From Udeniomyces pyricola (taxonomy: Eukaryota > Basidiomycota > Tremellomycetes > Cystofilobasidiales > Mrakiaceae): 64,000 bases of DNA. How positions within the stretch are numbered: the stretch's first letter is position 1; every line of letters starts with the position of its first letter. The stretch spans positions 532,918-596,917 of the forward strand of contig BCIK01000018.1 in assembly GCA_039545295.1 (NCBI GenBank). The letters are read 5' to 3'. A model generated the notes under the pieces. It worked only from the letters and a program-made list of their open reading frames with translations, was not told where the DNA came from and did not search any database. A program made the position numbers and the translations under genes. Positions 49,816-62,484 of this stretch are shown piece after piece.

Positions 49816-52800
49816 TCAGGAACGGGCCAAGGGCTGACGACCCTTGCCCTTCCTGTCGATGTCCGATTTCCCATCAACTATGACTCCCGACGACTCTTTG
49901 CCGACAGTTAACCCCTCGGCGTTTGTCACATCCGTGCCCCCACCAAGAGAGAAGCGAAGGAGGTTGTTGGGGTCCATTCGCTGTCTCAGTTGCTTTAGTC
50001 GTTGCCAATTCTCAGGACCGAACGAGGAGGCGACGTAAGATTCAGGTGTGTTTTGATCAATGAACTGTAAGGTAAACCAAATCATTCCGAGATGTTAGAG
50101 GACAAAAAGGAGAGATATGCGCAAGGAAGGGAAGGATCAGCAACAAAACAGACCAGATGACCAGGTATGCGTAAATGTGCGACTTACACAAGGCAGAGGA
50201 CCTCCAGGCGATTCTGGATGGATGACGTTATCAATCCAGCTTTCAGCCGTTCTTACACAACGTTGGTCCTCCAAAGCCGATTCGTCAAGGGGCCATTGAT
50301 GGAGGGCGAGCAGATTGAATTTGGCGTTTCGGTGAGTCATCGGCAAGCATGTCGTCTCGGTGTCAGACAGAGCACCGCCAGAAAGCTCAAAGAGCCAGGC
50401 TGGAGACCGAGATGAGATCATCGAAAATCGAAGCGAACGGCATGATACGCGTCAGTGACGGGGTCAGAGCGCGACAAACGCCTTGTCTGATGAAAAGCAA
50501 ACAAACGCACAGCACCCGTCGGGGATATCACTGAAGAGATGGACAGTTTGATGAATGATGTTATCCGTGAGGGATTCGAGCAACTACAAGATAGAGAGTC
50601 AAAGCCACAGGAGGATAGGTCAGCCCTACGTGACGACAGATTAGACATGGCATGCATGCAAACTATTAATCAAAATCGCACCTCGCCCTTGATGAACCAC
50701 TTGCGGCCTGCACCACCGCGAAGCACATTTGCGACTGAATCCTGTTGCTCGATAAAGGATCGTTCCTCGACGTCTTTGAAGAGACATCTACGTGTTGTGC
50801 AGCAAGAGGCACAATCGACAGTCGATAGACAGGTCAGAATACGGCGTCAGAAATCGAGCAAGGAAGCGATCAGAGCGAAACCGGCACTGACTGTTCGCCC
50901 TCCCAGCTGCACATTGCGCGGACCCAGTCCATGCCTTCGTCGCGGGACCCGTTCCAGCATAGCTGCACAACAATAACGGCGCCTCCTCCAGATCCACCCT
51001 CGCCCTTGCCCTCGCCATTCACCATCCCCTGGGTCGAAGCGTCGTTACCCGGACCAGCGGTAAAGATGCAGTTGGCATAGAGTTGGCGGGGAGCGTTCTT
51101 GAAAACGTCCCGGAAGTGCTTCAGCAGCGATGGTGCGGTGGTCCGGTTGAAAGGGTAGATGATGTTGCCCGAGAAGACGACTGGAACGGGGTAGGCAAGA
51201 GCCGTATATCGTGTGCAGATGGCTAGGGACGGACCGAATCCACGAAGTCCCCACCAAAGTTCTGATCAAGAGTAAAGCAGAGGAGAGGATCCGAGAGAGG
51301 AGAGGATCCGAGAGAGAAGTGGTTGAGATAGGCAGAACGGAGGGAAATGATCATGACGGGCACAAACGCATCGTGTCAGCTTCCAATTGACTCGCTTATA
51401 TGCAGTGCAGACGAGAGGAAAGCGAGCAAAGACCCACCGGGATCGGATCCCTCATTGACGACTTTAATTTCGCCGTTTGCCAGGACGACCTCGGCCTCCA
51501 CCAAGGCGTCCATGCTTAGACCGTACTGTCTACTCAAGAAGCCAAAGCCCCCCGTGATCATGATGGCAGACCCAACAGGGAAAGCGGCAAAGGGGACGTG
51601 GAACGGGCCAAGCGGTCCGCTCGATGTCGCTCGATCGACTTCCTTGGTGTGGGCGCCTGCTCCGAAAGTGGCATATGCACGTGGCGGTAGCGGCTGGCCG
51701 TCCGGCGAACCACCAAGGGCTGATCGAACCGCAGGAAAGAGCGATGAAGAGTGTGAAGAATGATGTTCACGGTATTCAGAGGTGGAGTGGGAAGATGAGC
51801 CACCCGTGATGGGGCTGTAGGTGAACGCCGAAACGGCGTTGGGGTCTATCAGATTGGAAAACGTGGTCCCAAACGAAAGTGGCGAAGTGGAGAGCGATTG
51901 ATACGCCGATGACGGCGGAGCAGGAGGGATGGTGTAGGTCGGACGGAAGCTCGGCAGATTCGAATCAAAGTTCGGATTTGTCCATGTGGTGGCGGGCAAG
52001 AAGGATTGAAGGGAAGACGTTGGGATGGTGGCGTGTGGAATTTGGTCGGTGTTGGGAGGTGAATCGGAAGTCGGGCGAGGGAATCGCTCTGAGTTTGCGC
52101 TCGAGATGGCTTCATCGCTTGACAAGTCTTCGCCACGATGACGCGACGAGCCTTCGCCTCTTTGCATTACACCCGGCTCAGAGGTGTCGAGAGAAGAAGA
52201 ACCCCATCCTGTGTCGTCTCGGATTCTGGTGGCCTTGGATTTGCCGAGTCTGCCTCCCCCCGTCTCGCTTCCACTGTCCTGCCGGCTGCCAGATCCGCTT
52301 GCACTACTACTGTCGGTGCTAGCGGTGCTTCCAGAGCCGTTGCTGTTGTGATGAATATTTCGGTAGTGGCCAAACGCATGGTCGGCGGAACGTTTTTTGG
52401 CCGGGACGGAGGACATAGGGGCCTGAAAGCCGGTACCCGTGATGGGGTCAGAGGCAAGGGTGTCGTAGGTATTGTTGACGTTGGGCAAGCGAAGATCGAC
52501 ACCGTTGAGGAGTGCGAGATCGATGACTACGTCGCCCGAGACCTAGGTCCGGGAGAATGCACAAGGTACGCGGAGGAAACGTCACGTCAGTATGATAACC
52601 GATGTGCGGGCTGGTTCGAAAGAACAACCACTGGCCCGAATAAGCAGGGCTTGGCCGGGAAGAAAATGTCACCAACCCCCCATCCATGTACTCCGAAACC
52701 TCCCGCCTTGACGGACAAGGTTAGGCCATGTCTGTTGCAGAAGATGACCGTCCTGGATGAGGGAAGGGGTGGTAGGTGTAGTGGGAGTCAGACGACGCGA

Positions 52801-53383
52801 AGGCGGTGCACAAGGGGCAGGCGAGTGACGAAGAGGGAACGGCGCGAGTGTGGGAGTGGAGGGGATGGAGAAGAGAGAGGAGAGAGATACACGAGAAAAG
52901 AACCAGCCGTCAGGACTAGCCACGAGGGAACCGAGAAACGGGGCGTTGGCGTTGGTGCCATGGAAAGCACAGAGTGGGGCATCAAGTGGAAGCAGAGACC
53001 ACGGGGAAGGACAGCGACGCTTACTGGGACACATCTTCGGCATCCTTTGGGCGGACAATGACGTGTGCTTTGGAGGTGACGCTTGCGTTGAAGAGCGTAA
53101 CGTATTTGGCAAACCTGGACAGACACAACATTGGGTGTCAGGAAGGGGACGACATGGGCAAGAGCGATACTTTCAAAGGCAAGGGGGGAGTGATAAAACT
53201 CCACAAGGGCGCAAGAGCACCGAGGCCGAGGTGGAACGGGGGGAGAGGTGGGAAAGGAAGGGGAAGGGCGGAAAGAAGGGGACAGGAAGGTATGGCGACC
53301 AACTTTTCAGCCGAGGGAGTAAGGACCTGGCCTTTGATGGAGGATCTCAAACGATCGATGTCGTCCTTTGCGAGTTGGACCAT
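49816..53383 (-). CDS. FAD-linked oxidoreductase, PCMH/BBE type, with disordered insertion
   Basis: Flavin-dependent oxidoreductase of the berberine-bridge-enzyme superfamily; substrate unknown. Nine exons, 786 residues (minus): 53304-53383, 53025-53114, 52677-52752, 51438-52542, 50892-51261, 50682-50787, 50511-50583, 50188-50399, 49816-50064. FAD domain part 1: HGLTLSVKAGGFGVHGWGVS and GDVVIDLALLNGVDLR. Part 2, after a long insert: ITGGFGFLSRQYGLSMDALV, GEIKVVNEGSD, ELWWGLRGFGPSLAI. The C-terminal BBE segment has SYVASSFGPENWQRL and RMDPNNLLRFS. About 220 Ser/Gly/Pro/Thr-rich residues (52440-51680) split the FAD domain. There is no signal peptide. The usual His/Cys bicovalent flavin sites are not clearly present (GGFGV where GGGHS is common). 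Two donors are the less common GTTGGT. Confidence 0.82.
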
Positions 53384-53967
53384 ATGAGGGACCAAGGATG
53401 TATGGATGTGGCGAGCAAAGGGACGGTGGAGGGGCACTGGCAGCTGGCCGGAACAGTCGGGGAAGGTGGAGTGGTCGAGTGAGTGAGGGCGAAGGGGAAG
53501 CCATGCATGATCAGTCCAACAGTCCAACAGTCCACTCCAGAGACCAGGGCGGGGAGTCCCTGACCCTGACCCTCACCTGCCTGGTCCATCCGAGATCGAT
53601 CCGATAGCAGGCGGCCAGGCCTAAGCCGCTTTTTGAGATACTTGTTTAAAAATCACCCATGACAAGTATATTCCGATTGCCAACCTTCATCACACATCAC
53701 ATCACAGAAAAGCTGTGCATAGCTGTGCCATACGCGTCAAGCTCAACCAACGCATCTCTCGCGCATCATCATCATCGATCATCATGCATCATCATATTCA
53801 TCCTACATGATCCACGCGCGCCAAAGGAATATATGTATATGACCATATACACCAACAACCAGGCGTGTTGGCTGCTGCTGCTTTCTTCATTCCCTCACAC
53901 GCCCACGTCGTAGTACCAGCAGCCGCATATAGCTGCCCATCCAACTTCATCTCATCTCATCCTCATC
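53384..53967. promoter_or_regulatory. divergent upstream region, FAD oxidoreductase / KEI1
   Basis: 584 bases between outward-facing starts. Contains CATCAT/ATCATC-rich repeats at 53766-53810 and a short CCAACAGT direct repeat at 53517-53533. No coding exon is supported. Confidence 0.4.
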
Positions 53968-55271
53968 ATGCGCATCAACATCCTCCACCGACCGGTGTTC
54001 GACTCGTTCTTCGGCCTCATGGACATCAAGCAGGGTCAGTCGTCTGCTCTCACCGCCTATGCGTCGCGTCGTCCCCCGCAAGCACCCCTTGTACAACCCA
54101 TTCATGTGCTCATCAACGTCGTGTCTTCCCATATGACTTCACTCTACTCCAGGTGCTATGCTCGTTGTTCTCTTTGGTGTACGTGCTTCGTGATGCCTCG
54201 AAAGCTCTCACTGCTCAATCTGACCAACCCATCACGTCGTCTCGCCCTCTTTCCTCACTTTGTCCTCTCCACCCCCCCCCCTCTTCTCCCTTTTCCTGAT
54301 CTCCTCAATTCTCCTTGGTCATCCATGCTCATCGCTTGACATCTTACTGCGCTTATCGCTGCTCATCCTGCCGGCTTTCTTCCCTTCTCCATACGCCGAC
54401 ACCCGATCACTGCAGCTCCTCAACAAGGTCGCAGGCGTTTACGGTCTCTTGGGTGCATTCTCGGCCGGCGGATCCATCTCCCAACTTTCTTTCTACCTCT
54501 ACTCTACCGTATCTCTGGCGGGTTTCGTCCTTGGGCTGAGGGCCATTTCGGACGAGCAAACGGCCAAGGTCCTCACCTTTGCCCATTTCTTCATCGTCGA
54601 TCATCTACTCGGCACGCTCTACACCCTGCTCTTTGCTATCAACTGGTGGCTTTACGTCAGCCATGACGGTCAGCGGCTTGTCAACGGTGATGCCCAAAGA
54701 GCTATGATCGAACTTGCCATCAGTCGGGGAGAAGTTGCTGGGGAAGAACTCACAGCTGAAGAGAAAGCCAAGATTGCTCTTGCTCTGTGGTCCAGCGAGA
54801 AGCTGTTTGCCGTTGTCGTCCTCGTCTGCTGTTGGGCTCTCAAGGTGCGCTGCAGTGATGAGCGAGGCTTGAATTCCTGCTTTGGGAGTTTCCTTCTAGA
54901 CCAGCATACAGACCTCTAGTGGGCCGTTCACGAATGCGCTGACGTTAAAACGGAATCTCCGCCTTTCTCTATTCTTGTTGCTTGTTCGTTTCTTTTCCCC
55001 TTGGCAGGTCTACTTTTCTCTCCTTCTCTACTCCTTCGCAGCCCATCTTCGACAAAACACCTACCGAGCCCTTCCTCTCACGACGACTCCTTTGGCGCCC
55101 CACTCTTCTCATACGGTGCCGATGCCGACGCTCGAAGAGCAATCCAAGCGACAAAGCCGACACGCCCTTCTCAAACGCGGAGAAGCGCAGGGAGAGGAGG
55201 AATTCAATTGGGAATCGGAAGACGAGGGTGAGGGGCGTGCGGGTCGCGCTGAGCGGGGCGAAAGCGTTTAG
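53968..55271 (+). CDS. KEI1: inositol phosphoceramide synthase regulatory subunit KEI1
   Basis: Golgi membrane subunit that supports AUR1-type IPC synthase in fungal sphingolipid synthesis. Four exons, 261 residues: 53968-54034, 54153-54178 (26 nt), 54416-54844, 55008-55271. Assembled features: DSFFGLMDIKQGAMLVVLFG at the N-terminus (family-typical FxGLMDLKxG), then LLNKVAGVYGLLGAFSAGGS and further hydrophobic helices (LSFYLYSTVSLAGFVLGL; LLGTLYTLLFAINWWLYV; LFAVVVLVCCWALKVYFSLL). It ends in a charged cytosolic tail with acidic GEEEFNWESEDEGEG. About four membrane helices. Phases close at every junction. The assignment rests on the DUF1753/Kei1 pattern, recognised by eye. Confidence 0.82.
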
Positions 55272-55467
55272 AGGACACGGGCATCGTACCATGATGGGTG
55301 CATATACAGATTACATGTACCTCGCAGCCTAGAGCTTCTTCTGGGAAGTTCAGTTTTGGATTGTTACGACGTATCATGAACTCAATCGAGAGGCTTTTCG
55401 TTATCTCTTCTTCACGATCTCTAAATCGACAACAGAGTGTTCCGCCTCAATCCATGAGCAAATTCAT

Positions 55468-57319
55468 TCAATACCAGAAGCTGACACCAAACCCACCGCC
55501 AGCCCCTTCTTGCCTCATAGCATGCCACCAGCCCTTCGGCATGACGAGTAGATCGCCCTCCTCCAAAACCTCCTCATAGCTATCCGGCAGAGCTTCTCCA
55601 TAGAACCTCGGGAATTTGGCTGCATCTGGCAGGCGACCGCCAGGAGCAAAGATGGGAAGGGTGGACGTGTTTGTGAAGAGAGAGATTGATGCCTCGTCCC
55701 CCTCGTCTGCAGGCTCAGCCGATGAGGAGTGTGGATACATGGCTAGGCTATGCCGGGGAGGCACCAGGAAGACGCGTTTGCGATTGACGACTTGGGCTAA
55801 CGGATATGACATGGGTGAAGTAACACGAACAACGTCAGCCAACATGCGGATCGACAGCAAAAGGCCAAGGACAACGTGACATTCTCGACCCCTCCCTTTG
55901 ATATGAGAGAGCATGTCCGATCATAGTCGAGTGTAGCCATTGTCGACTCACCATAGCAGTTGTAAAACGGGTCTGTGTGAGCAGGCGAGCGTCGCCCCTC
56001 GCCGCCAATCCAAACGTTGACAAGTAAGCCGTCGTCATTAGCTGGAGGTTCGTATCCTGCCTCCAAAGGAGGAGCGGAGTAGACGTAGTCCGGCAGCAGG
56101 ATGTCATCGCGAAGTCGAGGGAATTGAGAAAGGAGCGAGTGTTGGGCAAGGTAGAGGGGTTGCTCCTCGTCTGGATCCTTTTTGCTGTCTTCGTCGTCAC
56201 TCGTGGGTTCCGCGGAAGAGCGGAAGCCGACTCGCCGAAGGACCTCTGACCATGGGAGTAAGCTCTGACCCCATCCGGGATCGGTGTAAATTCCCCCGAC
56301 CTCTACAGGAACGATCCTGCCCCGGCCGGCGAGCTGCTCCAGATATGAGCGATCGCGCCACGATCGCTCCAATGACATGGCTGGCCAGTCTGTCGTTCTC
56401 AAGTAGCCTCGAAGGATGAATGGTTGGTCAAGGTAGCTATGAACATAGGTAGACATGGATGGAGGTGTCGTGAGAGAGGGAATCCGGTGGGGCGAAAGAA
56501 GGAGTGGACGCGCTTCCTCGTTGTTAACTGGCATCAGCCTCGGGCGTTTGTGTTGGGGAGAAATCAAGAGGATATCTGCGGTTTCACGCGGGCCCTTTGT
56601 CGATGCAGGCTTGATGAGCGTAGACGGGGGAGGGAGGAATGTTTGCTGTACGAGGTCTATCAAGTCGTCGATCCATTCCCTTCTGTTGGGTCCCACTGCG
56701 CCGGCGACAATGATGGACATGTCGAGCCTGGCTACGACCTGCTCCCAATACAAAGTATCCCGATTGATTGGGTTGAGATGGCGTGCGTTGAGAGTCGATG
56801 CATGGACGAGGTCTCGAATTGTCCAGATGAGAATGACTTCGGTGTAGAACCGGAGACAAGCAAATGGCACAGCAGAATAAGGGTACGAGGCAATTTGGGT
56901 GTTGGCATGGGCCAGAAGGGTGGCGAAGGCGAGGCAGTCGTCGGAGGTTGCCGAGCATGCTGGAGTATCCGCTCCGGGAGGCGTGGAGATGGATGGTGAG
57001 GAGGATGAAGGCAGACTAGAGGCCGACGTGGGCAGAGTGAAGAGAAGTTGGCGCAGGAGAGACCGGGGACTTGGTCCTATCACTCCCTCGAGTTCTGGAG
57101 GGGATCATATACGTGTCACACAGATTTATTCAATTCATGTTATGAACCGAACAGGTCAATCAATTAGTCGTCCGCCAATGTAGTCATCTCTCCCAATTCT
57201 GTGTGTGAGGCAGGCAGAGCCAAAGGTCTGGATGAGGACATGCCTTGCTCGGTCTTTGGCCAACCGACCTGGAGCTGATGGACCATTCCGTACAGCGGTT
57301 TCTCAAGCCGACTTGACAT
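55468..57319 (-). CDS. JmjC-domain protein (KDM8/JMJD5-like)
   Basis: Fe(II)/2-oxoglutarate-dependent oxygenase with a C-terminal JmjC domain. Exons (minus): 55468-55796 and 55952-57094 are secure. A first exon at 57265-57319 (MSSRLEKPLYGMVHQLQV) is tentative because its donor would be GTTGGC; its phase fits. The N-terminal ~200 residues are helical, with LAFATLLAHANTQIASYPYS. The JmjC part has QPFILRGYLRTTDWPAM, WRDRSYLEQLAGRGRIVPVE, YLAQHSLLSQFPRLRDDI, and the iron-binding HxD in GEGRRSPAHTDPFYNC. GDLLVMPKGWWHAM carries the distal His. Order and spacing match KDM8/JMJD5-type enzymes, which may be protein hydroxylases or demethylases; the substrate cannot be read from sequence. Convergent with KEI1 and divergent from the sirtuin. 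Confidence 0.82.
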
Positions 57320-57775
57320 GGCGATTCGGCTTGGAGAGATACGGTGAGGTGTATCTATGGTGGGTTGATGAGGACGGCGGACATGATGCATGAGCCGATG
57401 GGATCTGACGGCGTCGATTTGAAGGTATGAACGGGAGATGGAAACAACGTACGGTTGAGATGCTGCGATGCAAGCAGCTGGCGGCCATATGTAAGATATA
57501 CAGTATATATAGATTACAATGGCATGCATACAGCTATCATTCCCAAGGCAACTCTTGATGGCAACTTATACGGACTCTACTGCATGATGCAAAAACCATC
57601 GAGGACCACGTGGTCACTGAATAGTTGCTAACTCATGACTGTATATCCATCATTCGTATATTCATGTATCCATATATATATATCGTAATATCATTCATCC
57701 ATCACCCAGGCAAATACTAGCTCGACGCAGGCCGCAGACGTCTCTCATATCATTACCGGCCGATCACGAAAGGGC
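57320..57775. promoter_or_regulatory. divergent upstream region, JmjC gene / sirtuin gene
   Basis: 456 bases (682 if the tentative first JmjC exon is wrong). TATATATATA at 57673-57684 and TATATATAG near 57504. A shared promoter is inferred only from head-to-head layout. Confidence 0.4.
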
Positions 57776-60700
57776 ATGTCCGAATCCCATTCCCATCCGC
57801 ACCATCACCTTGCTTTTCCCTGTCCGTTCACTGCCTCATCCGACGCCCAACCAGCGACCTACATCTCCATGGCCAAGCGATCCAGATCCTCCTCGCCCCC
57901 TACGGGTAGCCAAACTCTCCCTGCGCTCGTCCACCCCCTCCATCACACCCCCAACGCCCACTTTGCGCACAAAGACGCGTCGCCCAGACCAAGCATCGCG
58001 AGTAGTGACTGGGTAATTGTGTTGTCTCTGTCTTTTATCTCGCCTCGTTCGTTGTCGTCCGTCAACGTCAACGCTTAATGATCCGCTCGGATTCATCTCT
58101 TGCCTCAGGACGAACTCCTGGAGCTCGAGGAGGAAGAAGATGAGGAGCTCCTCGATGCGGTTTCGACCGAGGATCAGGCTCGACTAAAGTATCGAGCCGA
58201 CTGGAAACAGAGATGGCAAACATTGCAAGGTTCGTGCCAGCTTGTTCACTGTCCTTATCGATCCTGATACCTCACCGTGTCCAGATAGTCACTGAATCCA
58301 CCATTTCCTATCCCGCTCAGACACCCTGAAGCCAATGTCTTCCCAAGTCGCAGAAATGAAGGAGCACCTCAAGGAACGAGGTGCGGTTGAGGATCATCAT
58401 ACTGATAGGGCCATCACCCAAGCGGTGTCTTGTGATCTAACAAATCTGACCTGTCATTATCTAGGTCTTATTGCGTTCTTCAAACGATACTTAATCGATG
58501 AGAGTCGGTCGGTGCTTGAGCTGTTGTTGGCGTTTGATGTCGAATTGGTCGGTTCAACCTGCCCGACGTCTGACGCGATCCGATATCAGGCAACGCCATC
58601 ATTTACTTAGCTCATAAGCTGCCGGTCCTTCATCTCTGCAGCCTGCTTCATTTGCTAGCACAGATCTGTCGGACGATCTCCTTTTTCCAGTGCTCAAACT
58701 GTCCCTCAATCGCGTGTGAGTCCGCAGCCCGAGATGCCGGTCTCCATCCTCCTAGAAAAGACTTGTTTGTCGCATTTTAATGACACCTTCATTCCCTCAG
58801 CCTGCGACGACGTGAACGAAGGCATGACCTCAACACATGGGATCAAGCTGTAGACCTCATCCGGGAAAGCAAACGTATTCTGGTCCTGTCAGGAGCCGGA
58901 ATCAGTGTGTCATGTGGCATACCTGGTAAGCTTCAAGACGCCTCTCAAACGCCCTGGTCTGAATCACTTACTCTCATTTCAAACTCGATGGTGTTTACTC
59001 AATTCTAGATTTTCGAAGCTCCTCTGGTTTGTATGCCAAGTTGAAGGAAGAGGGCAAGTATGATTTGGACGATCCTCAGCAAATGTGCGCACCCTTTCTC
59101 AATCTCGTCATGTCTAGCCGAAGTGAAAGTATCCTTTGGCCCTGACAGAAACGCTCTCCCTTGATCCGGCAGGTTTGACATCGACTATTTCAGAGAAAGA
59201 CCCGAAATATTCTAGTGAGTGTACTTGCACGACTACAAATGAATTGTCGCACAGGTGTCAAGCTGATTGTGACCTTTTCATTCCGCCCCTTTACTCTTCT
59301 TTACAGCTCTTTTGCCAGGTTCGGTCTTGCTACATCGTGAATACGCTGGCTTACGTAAGCGTGGCCATTGCTAACCCACACTCTTGGATTCTTGTGAATC
59401 GAGCCGTTTAGTCAAATATACCGTAAGTCGACTTATTCAACGACAGCCTCTCTGCTCGCTACGTACAGTCCACGCTCATTTCATGCTCTTAACAGCCTCC
59501 AATTTTGTGCCCTCTCCAAGTCATCGTTGGATTAAACTTCTCGAAGAAAAAGACAAGGTTTGTGGTCTATGCTATCGTGTTGTTGCAAGTATGAATGTCA
59601 TTGATCACTGAGACCCTGCGGCTCGGTTAGTTGCTTCGAAACTACACCCAGTATGCCTATCCCACTTCGCAGCTCTTCTACAGCAGACCAAAGCATCTAA
59701 TCTGATATCGCATGTCTTGCTCGTTTCTCCATCAACCTTTCAAGAAATATTGACAGTTTGTCCATCTCACGCCCATAAAAAAAAAAAACAGTTTGGACAA
59801 GGGCTCTAAGTTCATGCTGACTTGCATTCTTCCTGGGACGTACCCTTCATTCGTACTTCGCTTCTTCTCTACCTCTCCTCCCTCCCTCTTCCTCTGTGTC
59901 TCTCTCGCTGTGTGATATCTGATTGACAGCACTCGAGACTCAAGTCGGGATACAAAATGTGCTCCAATGCCATGGTAAGTCCGGATTATTATTTTTTTTG
60001 CACGTACGCTAGACTAAGAACCTATGTTGACCCCGCTGAGTGTTGGATGGAGATAGGCTCCTTTGCTACAGCGACATGTCTGCGTTGTCGTACTACGGTC
60101 CCTGGCTCTGCTATCGAGCCCCAAATTATGCGCCAACAGGTTCCGCTATGTCAGCCTTGCGTTGTTCGTGAAAAGGCCGAGGCTGACACGCGAGCCAGAA
60201 TAAAAGCGGACTTGAAGGCCAAAAAAAAACACAAGAAGCGGGTCAAAGGCACAGCTCGAGCCGACGAATCCTGGGGTGGAGATTCGACCGACGACGATGA
60301 TGAGGGTCCGGAGCGCGTTCGTCCAGTGATCAAGGTCAGTCCGCGAAACACTAATCGGTGGACAGTTGAGAAGATATCTGGATATAGCTGATCCTGTCTG
60401 GCCTGTTCTTCTCACGAACGGGATGATCTGGAACAGCCCGACATCACCTTTTTCGGTTCGTGCCATAGACCGACATCATATGGTACTTCTTAACCAAAAG
60501 CTGATTGTACCCTTGTTGGCACCTTGCCGTCCTTAGGAGAAGCGTTGGATGATCGCTTTGACCGATCGTTACGTGCGGATCGGGAGGAAGTCGAGTGAGC
60601 AGTTGAAACCGCTCTTAGTTCCCCCCAAACCATCGTTCACCGCCCACATACTTCGTACTGATGTGGAATCATCTTATCTTGTGCCCCTAACATTAGCTTG

Positions 60701-61552
60701 CTGATCATCATCGGTTCCAGTTTACAGTAAGGAGGCGTATGTTATATGATCTCGCTTTTTCGGACTCGAGATCTGACATGGTTGCTGTGTTTTTCGGATT
60801 TAGGGTCGCCCCTGTCTCCGAAGTGCTAGGTATGACTTGGACACTCTGATTTTTTCGAACATTTGTACAGCTGAACTGATTTTTTCAATCGTTCTTCGCA
60901 GCCCATATACCCCATTCGATCCCTCAGGTGAAAACTTCGCCCTTTGAAGTACAGGTCGAGGTAATGCCTGGCTTGATTTTGCTGACGTTTCATCCGACTA
61001 CTATCAGATTCTCATCAACAAGACACCTGTCAAGCATTTTCAACCGGATGTCTGTAGCAAGTCTCCAAGATGCACCAGTTCGGACGCTTGTGTGAATCTC
61101 GTTCTGACTCTGCTCTTCTTGTATACAGATAAACCTTCTGGGATCTTCGGATGCCATTCTTCAACTGCTCTCACACAAATTAGGCTGGCAGATTCCTCCA
61201 CCTCCCAACGTAACATCTACGCATGAACCCAAACGTTCCGGCTCAACTCCTCCGGCCGAAGCGACATGCTGTGCGATGAGCAAAGAACCGGAACGTGTTG
61301 GCCAAAGGTAGGTTGAAACTCTCCGTTTTCCTCTTTTCGTTTAGGCTTCTTCGACGTCTTTTTCCTTTGTCTCTTGATCTTCGCTCTGAACAATTTTGTA
61401 TGCTGTGATGTTCTCTGACTTTTCGATCCAGTCATTTTTGGCTGTTTGACGGAGCGGAGGGGGGGCCATACGTCGATGCCATCCGTAGGCTCTATGAAGA
61501 AGATCAGCCGCCGGCGGTCGGTGATGATGAAAGAAGTGATCGCGATATTTGA
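57776..61552 (+). CDS. NAD-dependent protein deacetylase, SIR2/HST1 class
   Basis: Nuclear-type sirtuin, 585 residues in 23 exons: 57776-58012, 58109-58229, 58321-58380, 58465-58547, 58642-58715, 58801-58925, 59009-59084, 59173-59214, 59307-59318 (12), 59412-59422 (11), 59496-59557, 59631-59650 (20), 59745-59755 (11), 59930-59974, 60057-60334, 60437-60455 (19), 60537-60594, 60697-60726, 60804-60829, 60902-60927, 61008-61049, 61129-61307, 61432-61552. All phases close. An acidic N-terminal helix (LELEEEEDEELLDA) precedes the catalytic core: VLSGAGISVSCGIPDFRSS, NYTQNIDTLETQ, catalytic His in VLQCHGSFATA, zinc-binding CLRC and CQPC, then KPDITFFGEALD, IIIGSSLQVAPVSE and ILINKTPV. A Lys-rich/acidic insert follows the second Cys pair. 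SIR2 and HST1 cannot be told apart here. An in-frame ATG at about 57869 is an alternative start. Confidence 0.9.
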
Positions 61553-62484
61553 GGTGGTAATATGTTATGTGGAGATTTTGGTCTCCTAGTCTTGCAACCT
61601 TTCCCCAATCGACGTGCAGTATGTACTGGATGCGACAATGTGAGACGAAATTGAGAAGAGGCATAAACGATCGACCTAGCCGACTACTGACCATCAAAAC
61701 ACTGTGTTTCACAGTTTGAAAAGCCATACGTAGTACTGTGCTGCTAGGTCATATTATATACAAGTCTCCCAAATTTCGTACGAGAGAAAGTGTGACGCCG
61801 GCCGTTGGGTCACACGTCACCCGAGGTGCCCGCCCCAGGCAGGCACCGTTACACTATCGTTTTTACCTTACGTCACATACCTTAGCTAGAGAATACTATG
61901 AAGAGTAGGATGGAAGAGTAGTTACTGGAAGGACACACACCACAACTCCCATACAATTTACAGTTCGTCACAGATAGTCGGATGGATAAGTCGGCCAGAC
62001 AAACAGCGAGAAGACAGACAAGAACGCGGTATGATTGAATGACTGGGTGACGGGTAGTCACAATCTCATCCGAGATGTATAGTATGAGCATTGCAACATC
62101 AGGAGGAAAGAGCTATGAGTTGAGTCGGCGATGTACCAAGAAATCGATGTGAAGAGTATATCGACAGTTGACCGGCGTCGCGTCTGAAGCCATGAAACGC
62201 CAGCCCTGGGTGTTGTGGGACGATTGGCAAAGATGTTCGGCCGTAGTTGTGAGATGGTTCGAGTGACAAAGTACTGATGGCGATCGATGCAAGCAGGCAA
62301 CGACGAGCAAGACACGAATTGAGGAAGGGCAGGGGAGATCAAGGGAGGGAGGGGATGTAAGTTCAAGGCGAAGAGCGGTGAATTGGCGACCTTTTTGAGT
62401 GAGAAGCAGCGACTTAGCCAGCGCAAGTCGTCCCCATCATTTCGGACACGTGGCCTAGAAGTAATCGGTTTGGACCCTGTTGAT
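61553..62484. other. intergenic, downstream of the sirtuin gene
   Basis: 932 bases. No exon is supported on either strand. Contains a GC-rich inverted motif at 61798-61845 (CCGGCC.. and ..GCCCGCCCC..). It should hold the sirtuin 3' UTR and the upstream region of the next gene. Confidence 0.45.

Noticed and set aside
57303..57488. Short exon starting MAASCLHRS with a GTACGT donor as the first JmjC exon
   Set aside because: It ends in phase 0, while the next exon (57094) needs phase 1. It was not used, although an extra middle exon could rescue it.
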